Source: Sphingomonas sp. PsM26
GTDB lineage: Bacteria > Pseudomonadota > Alphaproteobacteria > Sphingomonadales > Sphingomonadaceae
Assembly (NCBI GenBank): GCA_030433805.1
Contig: JARUXA010000010.1
Span: 62,001 to 126,000, forward strand
Length of the DNA: 64,000 bases
Direction: 5' to 3'
Numbering within the stretch: the first letter of the stretch is position 1; each line of letters begins with the position of its first letter. This document shows, piece by piece, positions 27,901 through 36,907 of this stretch. The notes beneath the pieces are model-generated. The model was not told the origin of the DNA. It did not search any database and was given only the letters and a program-made list of their open reading frames with translations. The translations under genes were made by a program, and so were the position numbers.

Positions 27901-28190
27901 TGCCGGGTTCGCCCGGCTATGGCGATAAAGTGCGGCGTGCAATAGATACAACGGACCCGGGGGCAGTACCCGGCGGCTCCACCACAACCGGCCACGGCTT
28001 TCAGCCAGACCGGTCATGACGGGGCCGAAGCAGGATCGACGTGTTTCGAAAAGCGCTGTTTTTTCCCGGGCTGAGTAACCTGTAAAAGGCTCAAAACCAC
28101 AAGTGCAAACGATAACGAAGCACTCGCGATTGCAGCGTAACTCAAGGCCTAACGGTCTAGGTTACTAAGCTAAGCGCGGTTCGGGCCGCA
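27901..28190 (+). ncRNA. ssrA: Permuted two-piece tmRNA
   Basis: The gene is circularly permuted, as in alphaproteobacteria. The acceptor piece comes first and ends in CGGCTCCACCA at 27974-27984. After a 36-base spacer (27985-28020) the coding piece starts GGGGCCG at 28021, which pairs with CGGCTCC to rebuild the acceptor stem (one G-U). The tag frame at 28105-28140 reads ANDNEALAIAA and a TAA stop, with GCA as resume codon. The RNA rescues stalled ribosomes and marks proteins for ClpXP. The outer ends (about 27901 and 28190) are estimates. Confidence 0.95.
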
Positions 28191-28248
28191 CCGGGCAACA
28201 GAAGCGGACACCGGCGGTACGGGGAGCACCGAGCAACAGAAGCTCCCC
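28186..28248 (+). other. Two tandem hairpins with a shared loop, after tmRNA
   Basis: The 18-mer GCACCGRGCAACAGAAGC occurs at 28188-28205 and 28226-28243, 38 bases apart, with one difference. Each copy forms the loop of a stem: CCGC/GCGG in the first and GGGGAGC/GCTCCCC in the second. The loop is kept while the stems differ. The second hairpin may act as the tmRNA terminator. Confidence 0.5.
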
Positions 28249-28336
28249 ACCTTTCCCCATCTTGCGAAAGTCATCTTCGCGCCCAGCCGATGGCGGGTTG
28301 CAACGTGACCCGACTCCGATGTCCGTTGGGGAGGCG

Positions 28337-29731
28337 TCAGGCGGCAAACCCCGCCACACCCGCCCCCGCCATTCGCAGATCTTCGACGAAGCGCCCGAAC
28401 TCCACTTCCGCCGCCGCCGGATCAGGCAGGCGCAGAAGATAGCTCGGATGTACCGTGATCCAGCACGTGCTGCCATCGGCGAGCGCAATCGGGCGCCCCC
28501 GCTCCTTGCCGATCGTCACCACCCGGCCGAGCAAGCTCCGCGACGCGGTCGCCCCCAGCGCGACCGTCACCTGCGGCTTGATCAGCATTCGCTCCTGCTC
28601 GACCCACCAGCGGCATGCATCGATCTCGCCCGCGCCAGGCTTGGAATGGATGCGCCGCTTGCCGCGCTGCTCGAACTTGAAGTGCTTGACCGCGTTGGTG
28701 ACATAGGTCCGCGTCCGGTCGACCCCAGCCGCCGCCAGCGCGCGGTCGAACAATTGCCCCGCTGGCCCCACGAACGGCACCCCGGCGAGATCCTCCTGAT
28801 CGCCCGGCTGTTCGCCCACGAACATCAACGGCGCGTCGACCGGCCCTTCGCCGAACACCGTCTGCGTTGCCGGACCATATAAGGGGCAACGCGTGCAGGC
28901 CGACGCCTCGTCACGCAGCGCATCCCAGGCGATCGTGCTGTTGCCCCCGACTTCGTCCCGCGCGCGTGCGATCATTCCCGACTCCCGTGCCTGTGCCGAT
29001 GCGATCAACCCCGGGACCAGGGCGGTCTCGGGCATGTTCTTCCAATATTTCTTTGGCATTTCCTTGAGCATCGCGCCGATCTTAACCCGCGCCGGGTTGA
29101 AGATGGAGGCGTAATAGGTCTTCCACACGTCCTCGATCGGATCGCCCGCGGGTGCATCCCCCTTGGCTGCACCCGGCCCTTCGGCAAGCGTCTCACCATC
29201 CCAATGGATCGACAAATCGGGCGTCAGGATCGACCATTGCATGCTGGCAAAGCGATCGAGGAAAAAGCCCGCATTGTAGCGCAGGATATGATGCTCGGGC
29301 TCGAACCACGCGACGAAGCGTGCCTGCCCGTCCACCTCGACCTCACGGAAGCGCAGGAAGGCGCGCATCTTGTGGATGTCCTTGCGCACCTCGCGCGCGA
29401 AGCCCTCGAGCTTGCGCACCAGCGGATCGGCCTTGTCCTCGACCGCGCCGGGCCGGTCGCGCAACCGCACCAACAGCGTGTAAAGCAAGGCAAAGCGTTC
29501 GGGGTCGCTATGCAACACGGCCTTGCGCGCGAGATCCACGAAAGCGCGCGATACCGAAAAGGCGGGCGCATCGCTTTGCGGCACCGGCAGATCCTCGCCG
29601 AACAGATCGACTGCCGCCTCTCCGACCTGCCACGTCACGTCCGCCGGTGCGACACCGCCGACCGCCAGCCCGCGCGCCGCCTCGCGCCAGCCGTCAAAAT
29701 CATCGGGCTCGTCGAGCTTGACCCTGTGCAT
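28337..29731 (-). CDS. UdgX-family uracil-DNA glycosylase fused to a DUF4130-like domain
   Basis: 464 residues. The N-terminal ~250 residues resemble the TIGR03915/DUF4130 family (ALLYTLLVRLRDR, YYASIFNPARV, YWKNMPET). The C-terminal half is a class-4-like uracil-DNA glycosylase with C-T-R-C-P-L-Y, GEQPGDQEDL and VHPSYLLRL. The loop KRRIH at 358-362 is the UdgX hallmark; its histidine forms a covalent bond to DNA at the uracil site. It lies 33 bp after the radical SAM gene on the same strand, the known partner pair. Confidence 0.93.
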   Translation of the reverse strand: MHRVKLDEPDDFDGWREAARGLAVGGVAPADVTWQVGEAAVDLFGEDLPVPQSDAPAFSVSRAFVDLARKAVLHSDPERFALLYTLLVRLRDRPGAVEDKADPLVRKLEGFAREVRKDIHKMRAFLRFREVEVDGQARFVAWFEPEHHILRYNAGFFLDRFASMQWSILTPDLSIHWDGETLAEGPGAAKGDAPAGDPIEDVWKTYYASIFNPARVKIGAMLKEMPKKYWKNMPETALVPGLIASAQARESGMIARARDEVGGNSTIAWDALRDEASACTRCPLYGPATQTVFGEGPVDAPLMFVGEQPGDQEDLAGVPFVGPAGQLFDRALAAAGVDRTRTYVTNAVKHFKFEQRGKRRIHSKPGAGEIDACRWWVEQERMLIKPQVTVALGATASRSLLGRVVTIGKERGRPIALADGSTCWITVHPSYLLRLPDPAAAEVEFGRFVEDLRMAGAGVAGFAA

Positions 29732-29764
29732 CGTCCTGTTCTCTCCCGTTCGGTCGATGGACCG

Positions 29765-31012
29765 TCAGGCGAACAACTCCAGTTGCTTGACCTTGGGTGC
29801 AACGACCGGACGCAATTCCGCCTTGTCGCTGAGCGCAACCGGACGCCAGTCCTCCGCGATCAGGAACGGGCGCAGCTTGGTGATCGACACCGTCAGCCGC
29901 GCGACGTCGGCCAGATGCAGCCGCCGCCAGCGTCGCGCCGCGAGGATCGAGGTAACCGCCTTCACGCCCAGCCCCGGGACGCGCAGCAGCCGTTCGCGCG
30001 GCGCACGGTTGACGTCGACCGGGAAGATGTCGCGATGCTTGAGCGCCCAGGCGAGCTTGGGGTCGATGTCGAGCGGAAGCATCCCCGTGGTCTCGTCGGC
30101 TGCCGCGACGACTTCCTTCGAGGTATAGCCGTAGAAGCGCATCAGCCAGTCGGACTGGTACAGGCGATGTTCGCGCATCAGCGGCGGGCGCTGGAGCGGG
30201 AGCACGGTGCTGGCGTCGGGGATCGGGCTGAACGCCGAATAATAGACGCGGCGCAGATCGAAGCTGTCGTACAGCGTCGAGGCGCGCAGCACGATGTCGC
30301 CATCGGTCGCCGCATCCGCGCCCACGATCATCTGAGTCGATTGTCCTGCTGGTGCGAAACGCGGCGCGGACTTGAACTTCTTGCGCGCATCGGTCGCGTC
30401 GATGATCGAGGACTTCGTCTCCGCCATCGCATCCTCGATCCGCACCGCCGACTTTTCGGGCGCGAGCCGCTTCAATCCCGACACGGTCGGCAGCTCGACG
30501 TTGATCGACAGGCGATCGGCATGGAGCCCCGCCTGTTCGACCAGCGCGGGGTCGGCGTCGGGGATCGTCTTTAAATGGATATAGCCGCGGAAATCATGAT
30601 CCTCGCGCAAGCTGCGCGCGACCTCGACCATCTGCTCCATCGTATAGTTGGACGATCCGATGATCCCCGAGGACAGGAACAGTCCCTCGATGTAATTGCG
30701 TTTGTAGAAGGACAAGGTGAGGTGGACGACCTCCTGCGCGGTGAAGCGCGCGCGGCGGACGTTCGAGCTTTTGCGGTTGATGCAATAATGGCAGTCGAAG
30801 ATGCAGCTGTTGGTCAGCAGGATCTTGAGCAGCGAAATGCACCGGCCGTCGGGCGCATAAGCGTGGCAGATCCCCATCCCGCCGTCGGTCGACCCGACGC
30901 CCTTGCTGTCGCGCGAACTGCGTTTCACCGACCCCGACGACGCACAGGAAGCATCATATTTCGCGGCATCCGCGAGGATCGCCAATTTGCTCTGAACATC
31001 CAGTTGCGCCAT
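29765..31012 (-). CDS. Putative DNA modification/repair radical SAM protein
   Basis: 415 residues from ATG 31012. The radical SAM cluster motif C-x3-C-x2-C is C70, C74 and C77 in NSCIFDCHYC. The C-terminal part (VNRAPRERLLRVPGLGVKAV, ~330-350) is a helix-hairpin-helix DNA-binding element. It matches the TIGR03916 family, always linked to UdgX/TIGR03915 genes, as here. It probably acts on DNA; the reaction is not known. The frame is open up to 31216, but the conserved sequence begins at MAQLDV. Confidence 0.93.
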   Translation of the reverse strand: MAQLDVQSKLAILADAAKYDASCASSGSVKRSSRDSKGVGSTDGGMGICHAYAPDGRCISLLKILLTNSCIFDCHYCINRKSSNVRRARFTAQEVVHLTLSFYKRNYIEGLFLSSGIIGSSNYTMEQMVEVARSLREDHDFRGYIHLKTIPDADPALVEQAGLHADRLSINVELPTVSGLKRLAPEKSAVRIEDAMAETKSSIIDATDARKKFKSAPRFAPAGQSTQMIVGADAATDGDIVLRASTLYDSFDLRRVYYSAFSPIPDASTVLPLQRPPLMREHRLYQSDWLMRFYGYTSKEVVAAADETTGMLPLDIDPKLAWALKHRDIFPVDVNRAPRERLLRVPGLGVKAVTSILAARRWRRLHLADVARLTVSITKLRPFLIAEDWRPVALSDKAELRPVVAPKVKQLELFA

Positions 31013-31094
31013 GCTGTTCCTTATACGTTCTTTTCGCACACTGTCGACGAAATAGCTGCGCCGGGATAAGACGTTGCGGGATTTGGGGGCGCTT

Positions 31095-32357
31095 ATGACC
31101 GAACGGTGGACGCAGCGGATCGATCCGCGCTGGGTGCTTGCGCTCACCTGCCTGCTGGGCTGGGCGTTCAAAGGGCATTGCGGCGCGGCGTGGGGCGGAT
31201 CGATCCAATATGTCACCGGCTGCTACAGCGACGCGGTGCCGTTCTGGGGTTTGCGCGGCGTGTCCGCGGGGCAAGTCCCGTACCTCGAGGCGCGGATGGA
31301 ATATCCGGTTCTGACGGGGCTGCTGATCTGGATCGAAGGGTTTGTCACCCGAACTGTCTTCGGCGCAAGCGCGACCGCCGCGCATTTCCTGTTCGTGGTG
31401 GCGGCGGTCAATGCCGCGCTTGCCTTCCTGGTGCTGCGGATGCTCCGGCGCGCGGGGGTCGATCGCGCGCGACAATACGCCTGGGCGGCGGCACCCCCGC
31501 TGGTGCTGTATCTCGGGCACAATTGGGACATGCTCGCAGTGACCTTTGCCGTGGCGGCGCTGCTGTCCGCGCGATCCGGGGATACGCCGCGCGCGGCATC
31601 GCTTGCCGCACTGGGAACTGCGGCGAAGCTGTTCCCGGTCCTAATGCTTCCGCTGCTCGGGCTGGGTGTCTTGTTCTCGCGCGGCGGCGGCAGCGTGGCG
31701 CGCCGGGTCACGATGGCGAGCGTGCTGGTTCTGGTCGCGGTGGGGAGTTGGGCGTTGGTCAACCTGCCCATCGCCGCGATGGCGTTCACCAACTGGTCCG
31801 AATTCTACGCTTTCTCGTCCGAGCGAGCAGGTACGGCCGGATCGGTCTGGGAAATCCTGGCGCAATCGGGCTGGTGGGCGACGACGATCCCCGAACGCAA
31901 CCTGTGGTCCGCGGCGCTGTTCATCGGTGGCGCGGCGCTGATCGTCGCCGCAGGGTGGAGGCGGCACGGCGCTCGCCCCTGGATTCTGTTCGCGCCCCTG
32001 CTCGCGTGGTTCCTGCTGACCAACAAGGTCTATTCGCCGCAATTCGACCTGTGGCTTTATCCGGTGCTGCTGCTGACGAGCTATCGCTTGTGGCCGGTCG
32101 CATGGTTCGCGGTGGCGGATGTCGCGGCCTATTTCGCAGAATTCTGGTATTTTGCCGGGCTCGACGGCCAGCGTCCTGCAGCAACGTTGTCCGATATCGC
32201 GCTGGCGGCGGGGTTCCGCGCGGGCGCAATGCTCTGGATTATTGGCGCGGCATTGATCCGCCCGGCACCGCATTGGATCGAAACAGCTCCGTCATCGACC
32301 GACGACGTTCATTCTATTGCAACGTTACCGAACCTACGCCGTTACGGTCGACAATAA
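31095..32357 (+). CDS. GT87-like membrane glycosyltransferase (DUF2029)
   Basis: 420 residues from ATG 31095, preceded by GGGGG at good distance. About ten transmembrane segments and the lumenal-loop residues A-R-M-E-Y-P-V-L-T-G after the first helix are typical of polyprenyl-phosphate-mannose-dependent GT-C enzymes (GT87). K-V-Y-S-P-Q-F near residue 314 is another conserved site of such proteins. It would transfer a sugar outside the inner membrane; the acceptor is unknown. It is divergent from the radical SAM gene, 82 bp apart. Confidence 0.8.
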   Translation: MTERWTQRIDPRWVLALTCLLGWAFKGHCGAAWGGSIQYVTGCYSDAVPFWGLRGVSAGQVPYLEARMEYPVLTGLLIWIEGFVTRTVFGASATAAHFLFVVAAVNAALAFLVLRMLRRAGVDRARQYAWAAAPPLVLYLGHNWDMLAVTFAVAALLSARSGDTPRAASLAALGTAAKLFPVLMLPLLGLGVLFSRGGGSVARRVTMASVLVLVAVGSWALVNLPIAAMAFTNWSEFYAFSSERAGTAGSVWEILAQSGWWATTIPERNLWSAALFIGGAALIVAAGWRRHGARPWILFAPLLAWFLLTNKVYSPQFDLWLYPVLLLTSYRLWPVAWFAVADVAAYFAEFWYFAGLDGQRPAATLSDIALAAGFRAGAMLWIIGAALIRPAPHWIETAPSSTDDVHSIATLPNLRRYGRQ

Positions 32358-32373
32358 ATTCAAGGGTATTCAG

Positions 32374-32673
32374 ATGCGTAAACTCCTGCTCTCGCTCGCC
32401 GCCGCGTCGCTCGTCGTTCCGGTCAGCATGGCCATGCCGACCACCAAGGCTGAAGCCAAAAAGCGCTATTACGCCAAGTCGCGCCGCCACGTCCGCACCT
32501 GCCGCCATTCGAGCGGAACCACCGGCCTCGTCGCGGGCGGCGTCGGCGGTGCATTGCTCGGGAACAAGGTGCTCGGTGGTGGTGCGCTCGGCACGATCGC
32601 TGGCGGCGTCGGTGGCGCATTCGCGGGTCGCGCGGTCGATCGCACGCTCACCGCGAAGAACCGTTGCCGCTAA
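32374..32673 (+). CDS. Glycine-zipper exported protein
   Basis: 99 residues from ATG 32374. The signal peptide is residues 1-26 (KAEA-KK). Then comes a basic stretch, and two glycine-zipper repeats (GLVAGGVGGALLGNKVLGG, GTIAGGVGGAFAGRAVD), as in YMGG/17 kDa surface-antigen-like proteins. Such repeats pack helices in membranes. Function unknown. It starts 16 bp after the GT87-like gene and ends at a strong terminator. Confidence 0.85.
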   Translation: MRKLLLSLAAASLVVPVSMAMPTTKAEAKKRYYAKSRRHVRTCRHSSGTTGLVAGGVGGALLGNKVLGGGALGTIAGGVGGAFAGRAVDRTLTAKNRCR

Positions 32674-32698
32674 GCATCGGATCGCCTTGATCTGAGGG

Positions 32699-32738
32699 AA
32701 AGGCCGATCGATCGCGACGCGATCGGTCGGCCTTTTCT
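32699..32738. terminator. Bidirectional terminator
   Basis: A 17-bp near-perfect stem lies at 32699-32715 and 32719-32735, with a 3-base loop and one G-U pair. It carries A residues on the left and T residues on the right, so it can stop transcripts from both the glycine-zipper gene and the convergent pheT. Confidence 0.92.
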
Positions 32739-32740
32739 AT

Positions 32741-35104
32741 TTACCCGCGCAAGCTCGCGCCGAGCTTCGCCGCCGCCGCGACGACCTTGTCCGCGACTGC
32801 CTTCAGCTCCGCCTCGGTGAAGCTCTTGTCGCCCGGCTGGAGTGTGACCTCGACCGCGATGCTCTTGTGCCCCGGCTCGACGCCGGTCCCAGTGAAGACG
32901 TCGAACACGCGCGCCCCGACGATCGCCGCCTTGTCCGCCCCGCGCGCCGCGCGCACCAGCGCCTCGCCCGAGACGCTGTCGGGCACGAGGAACGCAAAGT
33001 CGCGCCGTACCGCCTGCAACGCCGGCGGCGCATAGGCCGCACGCGCGAAGCTCGACGCGCGCTTGGCGGGGATCGCATCAAGGTACAATTCGACCGCCGC
33101 GACGGGGCCATCCACGTCGAACGCGCGCGTCGTCAGCGGGTGGACCATGCCGAACGCCGCGAGCACCGTCTTCGGCCCGAGCCGCAGCGTCCCCGACTGG
33201 CCGGGATGCCAGGCATCGCCCGCCTCGCCCATCACTTGCAGATTGTCGACCGGTGCGCCTGCCGCCGCGAGCAGCGCGAGCGCTTCGGCCTTGGCGTCAT
33301 AAGCGGTGAACTGCGTCGCCTTGCCGTCCTGCCAGCCGCGTGGGCGTGCCTCGCCCGCGAGCACCACGCCGAGGGTAGGGCGTTCGCCATCGGCGAGATA
33401 GCGTCGCCCGAGTTCGAACAGCCGGACGCCACCGGCGCCGCGCTTCATGTTGCGCTCCGCCGCAGCGAGCAGGCCGGGGAGAAGCGACGGGCGCATCACC
33501 TTGAGCTCCTCGCTGATCGGGTTGGCGAGCGTCCAGGACGCACCGCCGATCGCGGTCGCCTGCGCGTCCGACAGGAAGCTCCAGGTGATCGTCTCGTTGA
33601 GACCGCGCGCAGCCGCAGCCCGGCGGACACGACTCTCGATCTTCTGCGCAGGCGTCGCGGTCGGCTTCGCCACCCCCGCAGCGCGCGGCAGCGGGGTCGC
33701 CGGGACCGAATCGATCCCCACGATGCGGATCACTTCCTCGACCAGATCGGCCGGGCCATCCACGTCACGCCGCGCGGGCGGCGGCAGGACGGTCCAGTCG
33801 TCCTCGACCGTGAAGCCGAGCGCGGTCAGGATCTCGCGCTGGCGCTCCGGCGCAACCGCAAGACCACCGAGCGTTTCGGCGCGGGCGGGGTCATAGGCGA
33901 TGCGCTTGCGCGTCGTCGGCGGCGTGCCAGAATACGTCGGCTCGCTTGCGCTGCCGCCGCACAGGTCGAGCACCAGCCGCGTCGCGATCGCGAGGCCGTC
34001 TTCGAGGAACGCCGGGTCGACGCCGCGCTCGAACCGCGAGCGCGCATCCGAGGTCAGCATCAGTGCCTGGCCGGTGCGTGCGATCGAATCCGGGTCGAAA
34101 TAGGCACATTCGATCACGACGTCGGTCGTCTCGGGCGTGACGCCCGAATCCTCGCCGCCCATGATCCCGCCGATGTCGTGGACATGCGCGTCGTCCGCGA
34201 TCACCGTCATCGTCTGGCCAAGCGTATAGGTCTTGCCGTTGAGCGCGAGGACCTGCTCGCCCGCGGTCGCCTTGCGCGCAACGAGCCCGCCCGACAGCTT
34301 GGCGCGGTCATAGACGTGCAAGGGACGCCCGAGATCGAACATCACGTAATTGGTAATGTCGACCAGCGTCGAGATCGACCGCTGGCCGATCGCGGTCAGG
34401 CGGCGGCGCATCCATTCGGGCGCGGTGCCGTTGACGAGCCCGCTGACGCCCTGCGCGTAGAAAGCCGGGCAGCCTTCGGCATCGTCGGTCCGCACGTCGG
34501 GGCCTGCGCCCGCGCCCGCAACCGGCGCATAAGCGAGCGGCTTTGCGGTGCCGAGCCCGGCGGCGACCAGATCGAGCGCGATCCCGCGCACGCCCATGCA
34601 GTCCGGACGGTTGGGGAGGACGTTGACCTCGATCACCGGGTCGTTGAGCCCGGCGTAATCGGGATAGGCCATGCCGATCGGCGCATCGGCAGGAAGCTCG
34701 ATGATCCCGTCATGCTCCTCGCCGAGTTCGAGCTCGCGCGTCGAACACATCATGCCGTTCGATTCGACCCCGCGGATCGCCGCAACCTTGAGCACCATAC
34801 CGTTCGACGGCACCGTCGCGCCGGGCGCACCGAACACACCCACGAGGCCAGCGCGCGCATTGGGCGCCCCGCAGACGACCTGCAGCGGGCCGTCACCGGC
34901 ATCCACCGAGAGGACCTGCAGCTTGTCCGCCTGCGGATGCGGTGCGGCGCTGAGCACCTTGGCGACGCGGAACGCGGCCAGCGTCGCGCCGGGGTTCTCG
35001 ACGCCTTCGACCTCAAGGCCGATCCGCGTCAGCGTCTCGACGATGACGTCGAGCGAGGCGTCGGTGTCGATATGCTGCTTCAGCCAGTCGAGCGTAACCT
35101 TCAT
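32741..35104 (-). CDS. pheT: Phenylalanine-tRNA ligase beta subunit
   Basis: 787 residues. Domains in order: OB-fold tRNA-binding region (about 40-150, with [11 protein letters not shown]), B3/B4 editing domain (about 210-370), B5 (about 400-470), catalytic-like core (residues 500-680) and the C-terminal FDX-ACB anticodon-binding domain (690-787, [10 protein letters not shown]). It partners PheS in the (alpha-beta)2 enzyme that charges tRNA-Phe. Its ATG overlaps the pheS stop by 4 bp. Confidence 0.97.
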   Translation of the reverse strand: MKVTLDWLKQHIDTDASLDVIVETLTRIGLEVEGVENPGATLAAFRVAKVLSAAPHPQADKLQVLSVDAGDGPLQVVCGAPNARAGLVGVFGAPGATVPSNGMVLKVAAIRGVESNGMMCSTRELELGEEHDGIIELPADAPIGMAYPDYAGLNDPVIEVNVLPNRPDCMGVRGIALDLVAAGLGTAKPLAYAPVAGAGAGPDVRTDDAEGCPAFYAQGVSGLVNGTAPEWMRRRLTAIGQRSISTLVDITNYVMFDLGRPLHVYDRAKLSGGLVARKATAGEQVLALNGKTYTLGQTMTVIADDAHVHDIGGIMGGEDSGVTPETTDVVIECAYFDPDSIARTGQALMLTSDARSRFERGVDPAFLEDGLAIATRLVLDLCGGSASEPTYSGTPPTTRKRIAYDPARAETLGGLAVAPERQREILTALGFTVEDDWTVLPPPARRDVDGPADLVEEVIRIVGIDSVPATPLPRAAGVAKPTATPAQKIESRVRRAAAARGLNETITWSFLSDAQATAIGGASWTLANPISEELKVMRPSLLPGLLAAAERNMKRGAGGVRLFELGRRYLADGERPTLGVVLAGEARPRGWQDGKATQFTAYDAKAEALALLAAAGAPVDNLQVMGEAGDAWHPGQSGTLRLGPKTVLAAFGMVHPLTTRAFDVDGPVAAVELYLDAIPAKRASSFARAAYAPPALQAVRRDFAFLVPDSVSGEALVRAARGADKAAIVGARVFDVFTGTGVEPGHKSIAVEVTLQPGDKSFTEAELKAVADKVVAAAAKLGASLRG

Positions 35105-36186
35105 GCGCCGACTCCCTGGCTCAGCGTGGGCACGTCGAGTGCCGAGAAACCGTAATGCTTGATCCAGCGCGCATCACCTTCGAAGAACGGGCGCAGATCA
35201 TCCATGCCGTATTTGAGCATCGCGAGCCGATCGACCCCGACCCCGAAGGCGAAGCCCTGCCACTCGTTCGGATCGAGCCCGCACGCGGCGATCACCTTGG
35301 GATGCACCATCCCGCTGCCGAGCAACTCCATCCAGCCTTCCGACCCGCCGAGCACGCGGCGGCCCTTTTCCATCGTCCAGCCGACATCAACCTCGGCCGA
35401 CGGCTCGGTGAACGGGAAATAGCTCGGGCGCAGGCGGAGCACGATGTCGTCGCGCTCGAAGAACGCCTTGAGGAAGGTCTCGAGCGTCCATTTGAGATGG
35501 CCGAGCGTGATGCCCTTGTCGATCACCAGCCCTTCGATCTGGTGGAACATCGGCGTGTGCGTCGCGTCCCAGTCCGAACGATAGACCCGGCCGGGCGCGA
35601 TGATGCGGATCGGCGGCTCCTGCCCCATCATCGTGCGGATCTGCACCGGCGAGGTGTGCGTGCGCAGGACCTTGGCCTCTTCGCCCTCGCCCGCCTTCAG
35701 ATAGAAGGTGTCGTGCATCGCGCGCGCGGGATGGCTCTCGGGCATGTTGAGCGCGGTGAAGTTATGCCACTGGTCCTCGATCTCGGGCCCGGTCGCGACC
35801 GCGAAGCCCAGATCGGCAAAGATCTCCGCCATCTCGTCGAGCACCTGACTGACCGGATGGACCGACCCCTGCGGCGCCGCGTCGGCGGGGAGCGTCATGT
35901 CGATCGTCTCGCGCGCCAGGCGCGCGTCGAGCTCGGCGCGGTCGAGCGCTGCCTTGCGTGCGGCGATCGCAGTGGTCACCGCCTCGCGCACGCCCTGAAT
36001 CCGCGGGCCCTGCTCGAGCCGCTCGTCGGGCGACATCTTGCCGAGCGTCTTGAGCAGCGCGGTGATGCTCCCCTGCTTGCCGAGCAGCGCGACACGGAGC
36101 GTTTCAAGCGCGGCCGCGTCGGCTTCGCCGATCGACGGCAACAGCGATTCTATCTCGGCAAGGTCAGCCACACATATCTCCGTCAT
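35101..36186 (-). CDS. pheS: Phenylalanine-tRNA ligase alpha subunit
   Basis: 361 residues from ATG 36186, or 356 from GTG 36171. Coiled-coil N-terminus, then class II motif 2 ([19 protein letters not shown]) and motif 3 near the C-terminus ([13 protein letters not shown]). The ATG lies inside a REP-like palindrome, whereas GGAG six bases before the GTG ([11 protein letters not shown]) is a better ribosome-binding site. I suspect GTG 36171 is the real start and the repeat inserted at its 5' edge. It catalyses Phe activation together with pheT. Confidence 0.96.
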   Translation of the reverse strand: MTEICVADLAEIESLLPSIGEADAAALETLRVALLGKQGSITALLKTLGKMSPDERLEQGPRIQGVREAVTTAIAARKAALDRAELDARLARETIDMTLPADAAPQGSVHPVSQVLDEMAEIFADLGFAVATGPEIEDQWHNFTALNMPESHPARAMHDTFYLKAGEGEEAKVLRTHTSPVQIRTMMGQEPPIRIIAPGRVYRSDWDATHTPMFHQIEGLVIDKGITLGHLKWTLETFLKAFFERDDIVLRLRPSYFPFTEPSAEVDVGWTMEKGRRVLGGSEGWMELLGSGMVHPKVIAACGLDPNEWQGFAFGVGVDRLAMLKYGMDDLRPFFEGDARWIKHYGFSALDVPTLSQGVGA

Positions 36187-36206
36187 TCCCGCAAAGGCGG
36201 GAAGCC
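36182..36206. repeat. REP-like palindrome, family D (single)
   Basis: GTCA is followed by stem TTCCCGC, loop AAAG and stem GCGGGAA. It overlaps the first codons of pheS as read from ATG 36186 and supplies the stop codon of the truncated GIY-YIG frame. Confidence 0.8.
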
Positions 36207-36329
36207 ATTATGGGTGACGCCGTAGCGGGAGGGGAAGCCCTTGATCAACCCTGCGCGGTGCTGATGCAGCCGGCCAGGGAGGGTCGAGGTAACACCGACG
36301 CACAGCTGTCCTTCAAAACCGTACGTCAT
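36183..36329 (-). pseudogene. Truncated GIY-YIG nuclease frame made from two REP-like elements
   Basis: A 48-codon frame on the minus strand contains LCVGVTSTLPGRLHQHR followed by AGLIKGFPSRYGVTH, clearly the first half of a GIY-YIG domain like that at 18185 (YVGVTADLPARIQQHR, FYRRYGLH). The catalytic glutamate helix is missing. The ATG comes from the GTCA end of family C at 36324 and the TGA from family D at 36183. Before Q-L-C-V-G the N-terminal VY/WTYI strand is also lost. It is therefore a relic, although the frame is open. Confidence 0.82.
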
Positions 36330-36414
36330 CCTGAACTGGTTTCAGGATCCAGCCCTCCGCGAGTTCGGACTAAGCCTGTTGCGCGGTGGATGCTGAAACA
36401 AGTTCAGCATGACG
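36324..36414. repeat. REP-like inverted pair, family C, copy 1
   Basis: The arms at 36324-36351 and 36384-36414 are inverted and imperfectly alike, 32 bp apart. The right arm, read inward on the minus strand, is GTCA, stem TGCTGAA, loop CTTGT, stem TTCAGCA. The left arm has a compensated stem TCCTGAA/TTCAGGA. It abuts the truncated GIY-YIG frame. A second copy is at 63322-63417. Confidence 0.88.
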
Positions 36415-36464
36415 GCAGCGCTCGGAGCACGGGATGACCGCCCTTCGGAAACGCCCCCAAAACA

Positions 36465-36497
36465 GAAAAAGGGCGCCGGTGTTGCCACCGACGCCCC
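36465..36497 (-). terminator. Terminator of rpmI-rplT
   Basis: On the minus strand an 11-bp stem, GGGCGTCGGTG with CACCGGCGCCC (one G-U) around loop GCAA, is followed by TTTTTC. It lies between rplT and the repeats upstream of pheS, so pheST probably needs its own promoter. Confidence 0.88.
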
Positions 36498-36524
36498 AAA
36501 TCTTCGTCTCGCGACAGGTCGCCG

Positions 36525-36890
36525 TCAGGCGGCCTGGGGCAGAGCCGCCTTAGCTTGCGCGATGATGGCGCTGAATGCGGCACCCTCGTGCATCGCGAGA
36601 TCCGCGAGGACCTTGCGATCGAGTTCGACGCCAGCGAGCTTCAGGCCATGCATGAAGACGCCGTAGGTCAGACCCTCGACGCGGACCGCTGCGTTGATAC
36701 GCTGGATCCACAGGGCGCGGAAGTTGCGCTTCTTAACCTTGCGGTCGCGATACGCATACTGGCCGGCCTTCTCGACGGCCTGACGGGCGATACGGATCGT
36801 GTTCTTGCGACGGCCATAATAGCCCTTCGCCAGATTGAGGATCCGCTTGTGCTTTGCGTGGGTGGTTACACCCCGTTTTACGCGTGCCAT
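36525..36890 (-). CDS. rplT: 50S ribosomal protein L20
   Basis: 121 residues, full-length L20: it starts [17 protein letters not shown] and has the highly basic N-terminal extension followed by the globular domain ([20 protein letters not shown]). It binds 23S rRNA early in large-subunit assembly. It lies 17 bp after rpmI. The usual first gene of this operon, infC, is not present upstream. Confidence 0.98.
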   Translation of the reverse strand: MARVKRGVTTHAKHKRILNLAKGYYGRRKNTIRIARQAVEKAGQYAYRDRKVKKRNFRALWIQRINAAVRVEGLTYGVFMHGLKLAGVELDRKVLADLAMHEGAAFSAIIAQAKAALPQAA

Positions 36891-36907
36891 TCTCTAATTC
36901 CTTCCGC

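Noticed and set aside
32867..35155. 762-codon plus-strand frame opposite pheT
   Set aside because: Antisense shadow of a certain gene; arginine- and histidine-rich and without any recognisable motif.
35155..36225. Long plus-strand frame of 356 codons opposite pheS
   Set aside because: Shadow of pheS; composition rich in R, H and D with no domain, and high GC makes long antisense frames common here.
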